A DNA stretch of 64,000 nucleotides from Calliopum simillimum (lineage: Eukaryota; Arthropoda; Insecta; Diptera; Lauxaniidae), in NCBI GenBank assembly GCA_951812925.1, contig OX638368.1, positions 66,550,569 to 66,614,568 of the forward strand, in the 5' to 3' direction. A program made the position numbers and the translations under genes. Within the stretch, counting starts at the first letter, position 1, and the number at the start of each line of letters is the position of its first letter. Shown here in pieces: positions 1 to 11,831 of the stretch. The notes below the pieces were generated by a model that saw only the letters and a list, made by a program, of their open reading frames with translations, was not told the DNA's origin and searched no databases.

Positions 1-663
1 TTTGTTTCAATTGATTTAATGAATTTATGATAAATTGATTAAATTAGTAAAATTTAAAAGTACCTCGAATATAAAATCATAAAATAATATGGACTTAATA
101 ACTTTTAATGTAATTTCGGTAGAAATGCCGAACTTAACTAACTGCACACTTAGCTGAGGAAGATTTTAAACAATTGTACTTTCAGAAAAAAAAGGGTGAA
201 TTCAAAATTAACAAAAACTACGTCAGAGCTGCGTTGGAACTGCAGCAGTATTAATTATTCCGTAACTCTGCTATTGTTTCTTAATTCAAGTTTCATCTTA
301 CCCATAGTCATTTATGTAGTCCAAAATTTGTTGCAGCTTTGTTTGTTTCATTCGATGCAAATGATTTGTATTCCCGCTTCTCTAAGAATTTTGAATTCAG
401 CAATGTTAAGATCTGATTTTTGGCAACAAGTATTCTTCAGCAGCGAATTTCACAATATGAGTTATAGCGGCTTGACACAAGAAAGGACAACTTACCAAGA
501 GTTTTTGTTTTTGCTGAGTGAAAAAGTAAGGAATATTAAATTAAAAGGCAACATGGCGGTATGAATTAGCTGGTCGTATAACCAAACTTACTGATATATA
601 TTTTAAAATAAATTAACTTTAAATGCCTTTGCAAATCATCGTTTTTGTAACAAAATTATAATA
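1..663. other. 3' flank of the CHORD gene, no gene seen
   Basis: AT-rich sequence. The 369-bp open frame at 196-564 starts with GTG and has no recognisable domain; I treat it as chance. The proximal part is presumably the 3' UTR of the minus-strand CHORD gene. Confidence 0.6.
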
Positions 664-3600
664 CTAATCTAGATCATTCTTGTTGTCTTGACCAATATCA
701 GTAAAACGAACGCCTGTGTTTACTGTTTCAATATCATCCAAGTCAAAACCTTCTTCTGAATCAGAATTGTATTCCTGTTTGCACTGCATCATGTTTGGCA
801 ATTCAGCTGCCATATTTGGTTTTTTGCTTTTAGGAAAATCTAATTTAGACCATAGTCCGGATTCAGCTTTTGGCAACGTTATTTCTACTTTAGACGCATA
901 CATATTAACAACGGTTTTACTTACGTCAATTATCTACGATCAAATGCATAAAAACTTTTATTTGCCATAAGTATTGGTAATTTTGTACTTACGCCCCTTA
1001 GCTCCAAATCAATCTCAAATACTGCGTTGCCTTTATTGGGAAACACCAGTTTTACATGTAATCGTATCGGGTTCACCTCAACACAGCTTTGTTTGTAATC
1101 GTACGATTTAGCATAAATAGAAACAATGATATTGTTTGCAGTTTGGTGCCAATCATAGCGGCATTGTACAACTTCCTTGTTATCATTCTATGCGGAAGAT
1201 AAAATCATGTTAAGAATTCAAGTCATACGAGTGTTTCTCAAACTTTTTGATTGGCGGCACACTAAAAGTATTTGATATTAATTGCGGCACACCTGTATAT
1301 AAAAACGGCAAAATCGTGATACAAAAATACATAAATATCAAATACTTCATCAAGGATACAATATCCATGCAATTTTAATTTTTGACAAAGTTGATAGTCT
1401 CTCAACATCAGTGTGTCGCGGCACAATGTTTGAGAAACACTGTACGTATGTAATACAAAAATAATTTATTTAATTTTTTTTTTTTCAAACTTCTCTATTT
1501 ATTATGTAAGACGCTTTTCTCATTTTTTGACCCCTCTCCCTCACGCGAGAGAGCTTAAGATTTTTCAATATCCCCCATTCCCATCAAATCTTACGTAATA
1601 ATTCTATATTCGTGAGTATTTTTTTAATAAATACCCGGTGGCGTTTTTGAGCGACAACATCCATTATGATATTGTCATCGATGATTCATCGAGAAAATAA
1701 CACGAACATAAGGCTCTCTAAATGAAATTTTCCGAAATGATTTCTCCATCGATGATTCATAATGTGCATGTCAGGAAGTTAGTGTTCTTTGCCGGACAAT
1801 GTCATTTAAATGTCTCTGAAATTCTAAAATGTTCCGAATTGGTGAAATTGTCTGTTAGAAGTCGATAACAAGTGTATGGCTGCATGGCATTGTCTGTTAC
1901 ATGTCGCCATCAAAGAGTAAAAGTCATGGATACAGCCGATTGTTATTTTTGCTGTCAGTTTGTCAAGCGAATCGAAATAAATAAATAAAACATTTTGTGT
2001 TCTCTTAAAAAATATGATTAATTTTAATTAAAAGGATATATTTTAAGTATAACTGTTAACTTAATAATAATCACGACCCAGACTAACCGTTTTGAGGTGA
2101 GTTAATATGTCCATAAGAGAAGGCTTTAAATAGATTTATTATTAAATCTCAATTTTATTTTTTCAATAGATTTCTGTCGTCGACCTACCCATAAAGAATA
2201 TCACCGAGAATTTTGCTTTTGGATAAGTGTATTTTCAAGTTTGATGCGGTTTGTTTCGCTATGAAAACATTAATAACATTATCTAACAGAATAATTGGCA
2301 ACGGCTGGCTGACCTACGTGATAATATCGAATTTGAATTTTTGAGTGTTCTTCCAATAGAAGATACGAACTTTTGTTATAGTCAAATCTTGAGAGGTGTG
2401 TTTTCGTTAGAAATCGGGTGGTAAAAGTCGAGAAAATTTGTTTTTTGCCAAGAGTTATTTCTAAAAACAAAATTTTGGTTCACAATTTTGAACTTTATAG
2501 AAAACTCTGTCCGACCGACCTTCATAATTTTTTTATAGGAAATTTTTTAATCATAAAGTTGGGGACCAACATTTTTTTACAAACAACACTTAGTGAGATA
2601 TTTGCACAAAACAGATTTTTTCGACCTTTAGCACCTAATATCTCACCAAGGCTCAATTTGACTAAGACACAAGTTTTACAAGAATAACACCCACAAAAAA
2701 ATTAAGCTTTGATATTATGACATATTTAATAATATGTACTTAGTTATTTTCATTTGTTCATAAGTATTTGTTGAGTTGTTAGTGTTATGTTTTAAAAGAT
2801 TGTTTATTTAATTAATGTAAACTAAAATATATTAATTAATTAATTTAAATAAAAACAACGACAAAACCAAAAAAAAAAAACAATTTTTTCTGGATTTATG
2901 CTGACTTGTTTGTGACAACATCATTTGTGAAAATACGATGACATTTTCCTCTACAACTCACTCGGAAGTATATGCATAAGTGACTTATTCATGAGGGAAT
3001 CGTACTGATATTGTCTGCTACGTGTCGCTAGCACACTGACGACTCAGTGAAATTATCAGCATAAGTCATCAGTGATTTTTTGGACATTTGTTCTAAAAGT
3101 TCATGCATGAAGTCAAACAAATGTCTCCGTTTGTCACCGATGATATAATTTTGTCTCTATTTGTCATCGGTGAATCGTCGTGCCGTTCGCCACCGGGTAA
3201 CTTCAAGAGAGCATTTCAAAGTTTTTAAAACTCTAGCACTCCCGTACAAATCGATAAACAATTCTGTGGCCACAGTGAATAACCGGTTAAGACATTATAC
3301 TTACGTGCTAATTCGACAGAATCGATTATCTTTCGCGATTGTGTACCTGGTATAAGCAACTCTTTAATATGATTGCAAAGAGGAGACAGCTACTGACAAT
3401 TTTATGTTTTTTTAGGACAAATAATAGAAGGTGTCATAGGACACCAATGGGTCATTTAGACAAGTCTTCTCTGTCCCAAAAAAAAAAAAATCAGCACTTT
3501 GTTTTTTATCAATAAAATCAAGTAAGGGCCTGACTAAAAATTAAATTCCCTATACTGCAGCCTTATTTTTCTCGAAGATATCCAAACCTTAGAAGTAAAA

Positions 3601-6600
3601 AAAAAGTGCAAAAACACGTTTCTTAATTATTTCAGTCTACGATATTTTAAAAATAAATAAAGGAATCGATACAATTTAAATATGGTTATAAAGAAAGAGA
3701 AGAAAACTTTCAATCACTTAATTGGATCTTACATCAGTTTCTAGTTAAAAAAAAAGGTCCTTTTCAGGTTAGGATATCTCAAAAACCCTACGAGATAGAG
3801 CGATTCGAAGGCGGCGTTCGAATTCAGCATAGCAAAACACATCGAAAATGACTATAAGACAATCAGCTACAATTTCGGGGTTTGCATTTTTTTGACCATA
3901 AATGAAACTCCAAAGCCGTTTTTTTCCACAATTTCATCGCACATAACGACTCTTTAAGTCAACCGTGCCAAATTTCAGCTTGAATTCTTCATACAAAAAT
4001 GGATGGGAAATCGACTTTACACGGTGTTTTCCAGCAAAATGCCATTCTATTTAAAATCATAGCTACTTCCGTTTTTGTTTCATAATCCCGAACATTGGGC
4101 CACGATGGTTCTAAGTTAAAAAAAATGAATCTAAAAACTTTTTAACTATGTTTTTTGCTTAGGATACTTCGGAGAAAAAAAAGATACAGAAATATTTTAA
4201 AGTGAGTCTTTAAGAAAAAAACCCACTTACATATTTAAAAAGCCATACCTTAAGTTTTAAATTAGGATATTTCGAAATACAGACTCGATGGAGCAATTTT
4301 TTCAGGAATAACTTCTTTTTTTTTAACTCAATTTCTTTTTAAGAAGTCCAAAAAACATTGGTTAAAATTCAGTACCTATCTCTTGAAGGAGAACTAGGAT
4401 TTTTTGGTTAGCCCAACCTCATTTTCAGAATTTTTCTGCAATTTATCAACTCGAATTTGCAGGAATACACTATATACAGTCGAATTTCCAAACATTGTGT
4501 TATGGAAAAAGTATTTTGGCTAGAGGCATATCAAACGTCAAGTGTTTTGAATTTTTATTTTTTTAAATAGTTATTTGCATTAAAACCAAGCATGTTCCTA
4601 CGTCAACTGTCGTAATTGTTGTTTCCTACATATTCACTTTTTTACTTTAAATATACATACCTCCTTAAACCACTTATGCTGCCCATAATTGCACCCCTTT
4701 TGAGCCATGAACACAGAAAAATCAGACGTTTTTCGCTTACAGCACGACCAATACTTCATACCCTCATGAAAAATCGGGACTCCTGGGTGAAATGTGCACT
4801 CAGTATTATCGCTATGAGTGCCAGTGTATGAGTAGGTACAACCAGCGTTTTTACACGATGTACCTACAGCAATCTCCCTACAAAAATTACAACATGTGTA
4901 TATGTTTACAACTATTCCACATTTAATATACCCGGGATTTAATTCGATTTGAAATTCGGATGGTACTGCATTTGACTTCGATTCATCAAAAACCTCTCTC
5001 AATGCCGGCGCTATAGTTGGTGAAATTATTTGCATCGGTGTAGACATTGGAGGACGATCCATTGCTTTCATGATAGGTACTCTAACGATTTCTTCTTCCA
5101 TTGCTGCTGTTATACCGGCTTCATCTTTTTCCGGCTCCAGAGGCTTGACATTGGAATGCTTGGATCTAGTGCATCCTTTTATACTCAGAAACTCGGAGAA
5201 GTCTACAGACTTTTTATTGCAGCATGACCAGCCCTTGTAGGCATCATGAAAAAATGGCGCACCGGGGTGATGTTGGCAAGATTCTACAACGAAACATAAG
5301 TGAGATAGATTGTGTACTTTTTTAACATATACATATCTTATTTAATGAATCTTTTACTCTAGACTAATACTTAGTAAATTAAATCATAACCCGGTGGCGA
5401 ACGGCACGACGATTCACCGATGACAAATAGAGACAAAATTATATCATCGGTGACAAACGGAGACATTTGTTTGACTTCATGCATGAACTTTTAGAACAAA
5501 TGTCCAAAAAATCACTGATGACTTATGCTGATAATTTCACTGAGTCGTCAGTGTGCTAGCGACACGTAGCAGACAATATCAGTACGATTCCCTCATGAAT
5601 AAGTCACTTATGCATATACTTCCGAGTGAGTTGTAGAGGAAAATGTCATCGTATTTTCACAAATGATGTTGTCACAAACAAGTCAGCATAAATCCAGAAA
5701 AAATTGTTTTTTTTTTTTGGTTTTGTCGTTGTTTTTATTTAAATTAATTAATTAATATATTTTAGTTTACATTAATTAAATAAACAATCTTTTAAAACAT
5801 AACACTAACAACTCAACAAATACTTATGAACAAATGAAAATAACTAAGTACATATTATTAAATATGTCATAATATCAAAGCTTAATTTTTTTGTGGGTGT
5901 TATTCTTGTAAAACTTGTGTCTTAGTCAAATTGAGCCTTGGTGAGATATTAGGTGCTAAAGGTCGAAAAAATCTGTTTTGTGCAAATATCTCACTAAGTG
6001 TTGTTTGTAAAAAAATGTTGGTCCCCAACTTTATGATTAAAAAATTTCCTATAAAAAAATTATGAAGGTCGGTCGGACAGAGTTTTCTATAAAGTTCAAA
6101 ATTGTGAACCAAAATTTTGTTTTTAGAAATAACTCTTGGCAAAAAACAAATTTTCTCGACTTTTACCACCCGATTTCTAACGAAAACACACCTCTCAAGA
6201 TTTGACTATAACAAAAGTTCGTATCTTCTATTGGAAGAACACTCAAAAATTCAAATTCGATATTATCACGTAGGTCAGCCAGCCGTTGCCAATTATTCTG
6301 TTAGATAATGTTATTAATGTTTTCATAGCGAAACAAACCGCATCAAACTTGAAAATACACTTATCCAAAAGCAAAATTCTCGGTGATATTCTTTATGGGT
6401 AGGTCGACGACAGAAATCTATTGAAAAGATAAAATTGAGATTTAATAATAAATCTATTTAAAGCCTTCTCTTATGGACATATTAACTCACCTCAAAACGG
6501 TTAGTCTGGGTCGTGATTATTATTAAGTTAACAGTTATACTTAAAATATATCCTTTTAATTAAAATTAATCATATTTTTTAAGAGAACACCAAATGTTTT

Positions 6601-7980
6601 ATTTATTTATTTCGATTCGCTTGACAAACTGACAGCAAAAATAACAATCGGCTGTATCCATGACTTTTACTCTTTGATGGCGACATGTAACAGACAATGC
6701 CATGCAGCCATACACTTGTTATCGACTTCTAACAGACAATTTCACCAATTCGGAACATTTTAGAATTTCAGAGACATTTAAATGACATTGTCCGGCAAAG
6801 AACACTAACTTCCTGACATGCACATTATGAATCATCGATGGAGAAATCATTTCGGAAAATTTCATTTAGAGAGCCTTATGTTCGTGTTATTTTCTCGATG
6901 AATCATCGATGACAATATCATAATGGATGTTGTCGCTCAAAAACGCCACCGGGAAATTACTACATTTTATTTACAATGTCAAATTTGTTCTGGTACGTAT
7001 TCTGCTCGAAATGCATTATTACAAAGCAATTTGGGGTGAGCCATTCAATTAAAGTAGACTTGCGAAACATGAATTAAGTGCTGGAAGACATCAACAGCGG
7101 AAGTGTTGCTAAACACTACAGTAGACGACGGATAGAATAAAGTCTCTTATAAGAAAAACACGGTAATAGGAAACAATTCCTAAAGCACCATGGACATTTC
7201 CATATAGGTACATGCTATATAAACCTTATATATGAAAAACGCATATAAGAAAAACACTAAGAATATTTTGACGGAAAATTGTGTTCATTATATAGAAAAT
7301 TAAAAATGTATAAGAAAGTATTGTCTGAAGCTAACTTTATGTCAATTTAGGTAAAAATACAATTCTTTTGGGGAAGTTTACAATTTACATTGATTAACAT
7401 TTTGCCAATATTAAACAATTTTGTTTAAAATTTGTACTCTTAATATGAAATTTTCTTACATATTTGCTTACTTCTGATGCATATAAGAAATTATCTCTCC
7501 TAGTAACACGCATATGTTACTGACATAAGAAAATAATGTCAATTTACAGTTTATAAGAAAACACGGACATAAGAAAGAAATTTTGTGCATTTTCGGATTT
7601 CTTATTTCCATCACCTACTGTACTCCCAAAAAATGAAAAAGCTGCGAAAATTAATTAAAGCAATAGTCAAATAAACCTCGTTTAAAGAAAACATCATCAT
7701 GTAAGCGAAGTTGATGGCGAATATTGGAATATTTGGGCATTAAAAAACTAAACTCATAATCACACTTATTTCAAGCAAACAAAATTAAATCAAAAGTATT
7801 AAGAATGAATGCAACTAACCGCGAAGCTGGATTTAATGCTGTTGTAAATGCCCAAACAGATAAAGTACTAAATCGGATTTTAACCGGACGATTTGTGATG
7901 AAGTACAATGGGTACTTACCGTCATTGTTTTGATCCGGGTCGTAGGTTTGCCCGCAACCGCGATTATAGCACTGGAACAT
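664..7980 (-). CDS. mora: CHORD- and CS-domain co-chaperone (morgana/CHORDC1 orthologue), five exons
   Basis: Exons on the minus strand: 7920-7980, 4932-5283, 4661-4877, 993-1187, 664-933. All introns are GT-AG and the phases join without a stop, giving about 364 residues (CHORDC1 orthologues are about 330-355). The first CHORD spans exons 1-2 (CYNRGCG; later HHPGAPFFHDAYKGWSCC and DFSEFL.IKGC). The second CHORD lies in exon 3 (GTSCKNAGC, FHPGVPIFHEGMKYWSCC, FMAQKGC). The CS (p23-like) domain fills exons 4-5 (VVQCRYDWHQT, then IIDVSKTVVNMYASKVEITL), with an acidic tail and TAG stop at 664-666. CHORD proteins bind Zn and Hsp90 and in flies restrain Rho kinase (family knowledge). The start at 7980 is the ATG before FQCYNRGCG. 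The 54-nt intron 4878-4931 is in frame and stop-free, so its retention would add 18 residues; I removed it because human CHORDC1 reads continuously there. No canonical AATAAA is obvious just past the stop. No disabling change is visible. Confidence 0.93.
1230..1442. mobile_element. hAT-like MITE in CHORD intron 3
   Basis: Terminal inverted repeats AGTGTTTCTCAAAC and GTTTGAGAAACACT bound about 211 bp with no coding capacity. The second pair GGCGGCAC/GTCGCGGCAC lies just inside. CAGTG-type ends with CTCAAAC are typical of hAT elements (established knowledge). I could not define a clean 8-bp target duplication. Confidence 0.6.
1634..3197 (+). mobile_element. 1,564-bp non-autonomous DNA element, copy A (CCCGGTGGCG ends)
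   Basis: Begins CCCGGTGGCG and ends CGCCACCGGG; the ends match for about 10 bp and then diverge. Near-identical to 5390-6953 in the opposite orientation. Subterminal ATCATCGATGA-type repeats occur at one end and ATCATCGGTGA at the other. Small open frames inside are mirrored in the other copy and match no transposase. The flanks read ATA and TAA, so the target may be TA; copy B does not confirm this. It lies in CHORD intron 3 (1188-4660). Confidence 0.75.
3198..4660. other. Intron 3 remainder of the CHORD gene, repeat-like, no gene
   Basis: AT-rich intronic sequence with runs of A/T and text such as GTTAGGATATCTCAAAAACC and TTAGGATATTTCG repeated loosely. No protein-coding homology was recognised. 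It probably holds an old degraded repeat. Confidence 0.5.
5390..6953 (-). mobile_element. 1,564-bp non-autonomous DNA element, copy B (inverted)
   Basis: Reverse complement of the element at 1634-3197, same length, with only a few visible substitutions (for example in an AACATTT.GTGTTC stretch and near ATCTATTGAAAAGAT). It sits in CHORD intron 1 (4-kb scale), so the two copies bracket coding exons 2 and 3 as a widely spaced inverted repeat. Low divergence implies recent transposition or gene conversion. Confidence 0.75.
7119..7620. mobile_element. Tc1/mariner-type MITE in CHORD intron 1
   Basis: Imperfect inverted ends CAGTAGACGACGGATAG and, on the other strand, CAGTAGGTGATGGAAATAAG, flanked by TA on both sides (7117-7118 and 7621-7622). 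The inside is non-coding and contains the motif ATAAGAAA six or more times, in part with ACACGG, which suggests internal repeats. CAGTAG ends with TA target are common among pogo/Tc1-like MITEs. Confidence 0.6.
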
Positions 7981-9319
7981 CCTAGATAACTTTAACTGTA
8001 ACCCGTTTTGTAACAGTAGGTGTATTTCTTGCGAAAGATTTATTCTAGAAAACCGTGACCATATATTTGGACCACATCCAAATTTTTGGCATTAATTTTC
8101 CATTTGTCAGCTGTTTTATCAACTATGTTGCCATATTTGAAGAATTTTTGTTCAAGTTTAGGGTATTCTTAGGCGATTAAGATAATTGTATGGGATTCAC
8201 TTGGGAATTTAATGAACATTAAAATATATTTTTCTGTTATTTTAATGAAAATAAATATAAAACCCAGTGATCAAAATTGCTTCAAAACTCAATTAAAACA
8301 TACTAAAAACACTGTGCGTCACGATTGTTTTTAATTTGAATAATATCAGGTTTTTTGAATTTTTTTCTCAATCTATTGTTACCAAAATTGTAAAATGATA
8401 TGGATGCCCTACTCGTCAAGAGTTTAAAATACAAACTTAGAAGAGGAGAAAACAAGGTTTTCATTGTTTTTAAGTTATAAATCAAGCCAAGGAGTTTTTA
8501 TTCATAAAACTTAAGGGGAATTTCTTTAAAGATTCCTTCTTTACGCTTGATATTTGAAAGATAATTGTACAATATTTTATTTAGAATAAATTTTTACGAA
8601 GAAACATTTTTTTGGGTAATGAAATTCATAAACTGACATTTCAAGTAAAAGGATTGTGATTGCTAAAACATAGCAAATAAAACAATAACAAGTATTTATA
8701 AAACAATAGAAATCTGTGTATAAATTTGTGGCATTTTGACAAAACAACCTAACTCGAAATTAGTAACTTTTCAGGAGAGCTAAAAAACTGTTTTACTGCT
8801 TTTCAATAATGTGGCACAATTTCGTTGATCTAGCGATTAATCTACCCTAGGTATGTTTAAAGTAGAGTTGCCGAGTAATTATTGTGGTTGCTACATTTTA
8901 GCCCAAATTGGTGAGGTTAGACAACTAAAACAACGGTTATAAGCGAAATAAAATGAGTATTTAGTTTCAACGATTAACGCAAAACAAAGTAATATGAATT
9001 TGGGTAAAAATTATTATTACTATTTTTTACAATATTCTGAAGTTATTACTGCAAATTTGAAGTTATTACTGCAGAAATAGGGTATTACTACAGCTTATTT
9101 CAATGTCTGGTGTACCGTAGAAAACATTAACATGCTTTCCATAAATTAAAAAAATCAGTAGAACTTTGGCATATCGCACCCGGCAAAGCCAACGATACGT
9201 TGTCATTAATCGACTATTTACATCTGGATCTGTTCACTGCATGTAAGCAATTTCCCCAATTATTTTACATATTATTCGTTATAATTTTCTGGACGGTTTA
9301 TATCTTTTTATTGAATTTC
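7981..9319. other. Upstream flank of CHORD; no gene recognised
   Basis: The first part contains the 5' UTR and presumably the promoter of the minus-strand CHORD gene. The rest is AT-rich with only short chance frames. No TATA box or initiator could be assigned with confidence. Confidence 0.45.
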
Positions 9320-9322
9320 TTA

Positions 9323-10221
9323 GGGCCAGTTTTTCAGTGCAAGTTTAACTCATTTTCTGGTTCAAAGTAAGTTTAAACTCAGTAAAGAGTTTTTCAGTGA
9401 TTGTTAAACGCAGTTTAAACTAAGTTTAACTGAACGGCATTGGCCATTTAAAGTTCGTTTAACCTGCTACATGATTTTGACTGATGCTGTCATAAATACA
9501 AAATAAATAAATTTCAAAAATTGCTGTCATAAAAAAAAACAAATAAATTTAAAAAATCAAAAATGAAAAACGTGCTGACGAATCGAAGAAGCTCAGAAAG
9601 CACTTGAGAAAACTAAAGAAGAAAGCAAAAAATTGAATCGTATTCCGGGTAACAACATGCCTTACAGGTGTACCTTATGTGGAGGCGCCATGTGAAATCG
9701 AGCCGCAGTGTGCAGCTTTAATAAAGGCCGGAAAGGTGATTGCCGCAGCAACAGATGATATGGATGCATTAACTTTTTGGTCTAGTACGCTTTTATGTAA
9801 TTTGAGGCACGCCAGAGCTTCACAAGAGGTAAAAAGAACGCAATTACAATGGCTAGAACCTGTGGCGGCTGTGGTCGTGGCAGAAAACAAAAGTGAATGG
9901 ACCTAATAAATACATTTTTTAATTAAGTTTTATGTTTATTTTATGATATCTGTAACAATAAACATTTGTTTTATTATTACAATTTACATAACTTATACAT
10001 AAGTAAGAAATTGTCATGAACAAACTTCACCTCTAATTTTAATATTTATACGTCAATTTTCTTGTCATTTTTCAGTAATGCCTACTAAAAATCAAAGTAA
10101 CGAGTTGAAGTTAAACTCGAACTGAAAAAGTCATTTCATATTTAAACGAGTTTATCAATTTAAACGTGTTTAATAAAACGTAGTTTAAACGAAGTTTAAA
10201 CTTGCACTGAAAAACTGGCCC
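9323..10221 (+). mobile_element. Non-autonomous PIF/Harbinger-like element carrying FEN1-derived sequence
   Basis: Long inverted ends (GGGCCAGTTTTTCAGTGC ... GCACTGAAAAACTGGCCC) with subterminal GTTTAAAC-type repeats. TTA occurs on both sides (9320-9322 and 10222-10224), the 3-bp target duplication of PIF/Harbinger. No transposase. The middle carries a recognisable fragment of the host FEN1 gene (see 9571-9906). The left arm to about 9480 and right arm from about 10060 are shared with the element at 30854-31766. Confidence 0.8.
9571..9906 (+). pseudogene. Fen1: FEN1 (flap endonuclease) fragment captured inside a transposon
   Basis: The frame reads [10 protein letters not shown], then [22 protein letters not shown]. 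This is the FEN1 I-domain/XPG region, in which the EAPCEAEA and DMDALTFGS blocks carry metal-binding acidic residues. In FEN1 the first block reads EAPCEAEAQC; here it is [10 protein letters not shown], and TFG has become TFW. Upstream, in another frame, EAQKALEK and KKLNR resemble the coiled stretch just before this region, with the intervening part deleted. A TTACAG just before GVPYVE may be an old 3' splice site. After about 9790 homology fades and the frame ends at 9906. FEN1 is about 380 residues, so this is a non-functional piece. Confidence 0.8.
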
Positions 10222-10224
10222 TTA

Positions 10225-10445
10225 AAAATTTAAATTTGACTGAATGTATTTTTATTTTTTTTATTTATTCATTTTTAGTAAGTATACCTTTTATAAATAT
10301 TTAAGGGATTTTTAAACGTGAACATTTTTGCTCATACGAACGAGTTACAGAGTTCGATTATATTTTCGCATCGCATCTGGTTTTCGCATCGCATTGCTTT
10401 TCGTATCGCATTACAGAGTTCGCAAAATTTGAGTTTGGCCCCCCC
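10225..10445. other. Spacer with short repeats
   Basis: Contains three loose copies of TTTTCGCATCGCAT (10362-10411) and two of ACAGAGTTCG. No gene. Confidence 0.5.
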
Positions 10446-10639
10446 TTGATGAAATCCTGCGTACGCCCTTGTGTGGATATATCCTCTTTAATCCAAAAAG
10501 TAAAACTTTTCATGGGTAAATTAAGTAAAAGCTCATCAATTGAACAAAAAAGAATGGAATATTTGCAACTGCTGGATCAATTGATCATTAATGCGCCTTG
10601 TGCATTCGATGAATTATCATTTTATTCCTTTAAACGACT

Positions 10640-11290
10640 CCTCCTTAATTCATGATAGCAAGAGACTTGAACAAATTCGATTACTAAATCACCATCAAAT
10701 TTTTGCAGCATTTCTTCAAGAAACCCATTTAAAAGCTTATCATAAAGTTCATCTCGATAATTTTACAGTAATTAGAAATGGTAAAGCGCAAGGTGTGGCC
10801 ATTGTAGTAAAGAATAGTATTAAATATGAATAGATTGGGACTCCATCAATGATTTTTCCTTGCCTCTTAATTTCTTTCAAACTAAAGTATAATAATGTTA
10901 TAAAAAATTTCCTACTTGGGTCAATTTATATTCCCTCTAATTCTAGTAACAATTTAATCTTCTCAGAGCTGAACAAAATTCATTCAATAGCAGAAAATTT
11001 TGACGGATCAATTATAGGTGGTGATTTTAATTCAAAAAATCCAAGTTGGGGAGATATTAATATTAATGTAAACGGTCGAAGTTTTGAAAACTGGCTTTCA
11101 GGACCTGACGACAACTTTGTGCGTCTTACTTCCAGCAGTTCTACTTACCCAAATGGTGCATTTTTTTAGATCATTTTTTAATTTCTAATTTCTTCATTGA
11201 TCTTGTCAATATTTATTACAGTATATTTACTTTACCTTCTTTTTCGGATCACTATGCACTGGTTCTTAGCATAAATTTGAATGAATCAGA
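10640..11290 (+). pseudogene. LINE endonuclease domain, broken
   Basis: Reads FLQETHL (QETHL motif), later GGDFNSKNPSWGD (catalytic D and N) and SDHYALVLS (catalytic SDH) in three frames. The QETHL/GGDFN/SDH order is that of the apurinic endonuclease domain that nicks target DNA in LINEs. Frame changes near 10655 and 10833 and a stop at 11167 make it non-functional. Confidence 0.85.
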
Positions 11291-11450
11291 AATAATACTG
11301 AATGAACCTATTTATTTAAGGTCGTTTAAAAGAACTAATTGGGTAAGGTTTAGGGAAGAGGTTGCCGAGGAATTATCCCACTGCTTTCCTTTTGCATCTA
11401 GTAATTTTTCAAACAATGAATTTGATGATCACGTTTCGAATTTCAACATA

Positions 11451-11746
11451 CTGCCATACCTAAATTGGAGCGTCAGGCGTTGCGTTATTTAACGTTAAAA
11501 AAAGCGTCAAGCGCCATACCGAAATAAAGAGCGTTGCGTTAAAGTCATATGTTTGTCAAAATCATATTGTTGTTTCTTTTTTTACTTTTCTGCAGCTAAC
11601 TTCACTCCATAACGCTTTGTCAGAATTGGAAATTCGAATAGCTCAGCGTTGAGCGTTAGCAATTTCGGTATGCGCCATACAAATTGTATGTACATGAGAA
11701 ATTTTTGACAGTAAAATAACGCTGACGCTCCAATTTAGGTATGGCA
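11451..11746. mobile_element. MITE inserted in the LINE
   Basis: Inverted ends CTGCCATACCTAAATTGGAG ... CTCCAATTTAGGTATGGCAG (positions 11451-11470 and 11727-11746), about 20 bp perfect, followed by CGTCAGCGTTATTT-like extension. The inner pair CGCCATACCGAAAT/ATTTCGGTATGCGCC makes a second nested palindrome. It splits the LINE between the endonuclease and RT. No clean target duplication was identified; superfamily unknown. Confidence 0.75.
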
Positions 11747-11831
11747 GTTAGTTGTTAACAGAAAACTACATGATCATTCTGCTCTGTTTACACCTTCTTA
11801 TAAGAAATACAAGAACTTACCTGATAATATT

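Noticed and set aside
196..564. 122-residue open frame at the left edge
   Set aside because: It starts with GTG, has no recognisable domain and lies in AT-rich 3' flank.
2279..2687. Open frames inside the 1,564-bp elements (63 and 89 residues)
   Set aside because: They occur in both copies only because the copies are nearly identical, they overlap on opposite strands, and they match no transposase.
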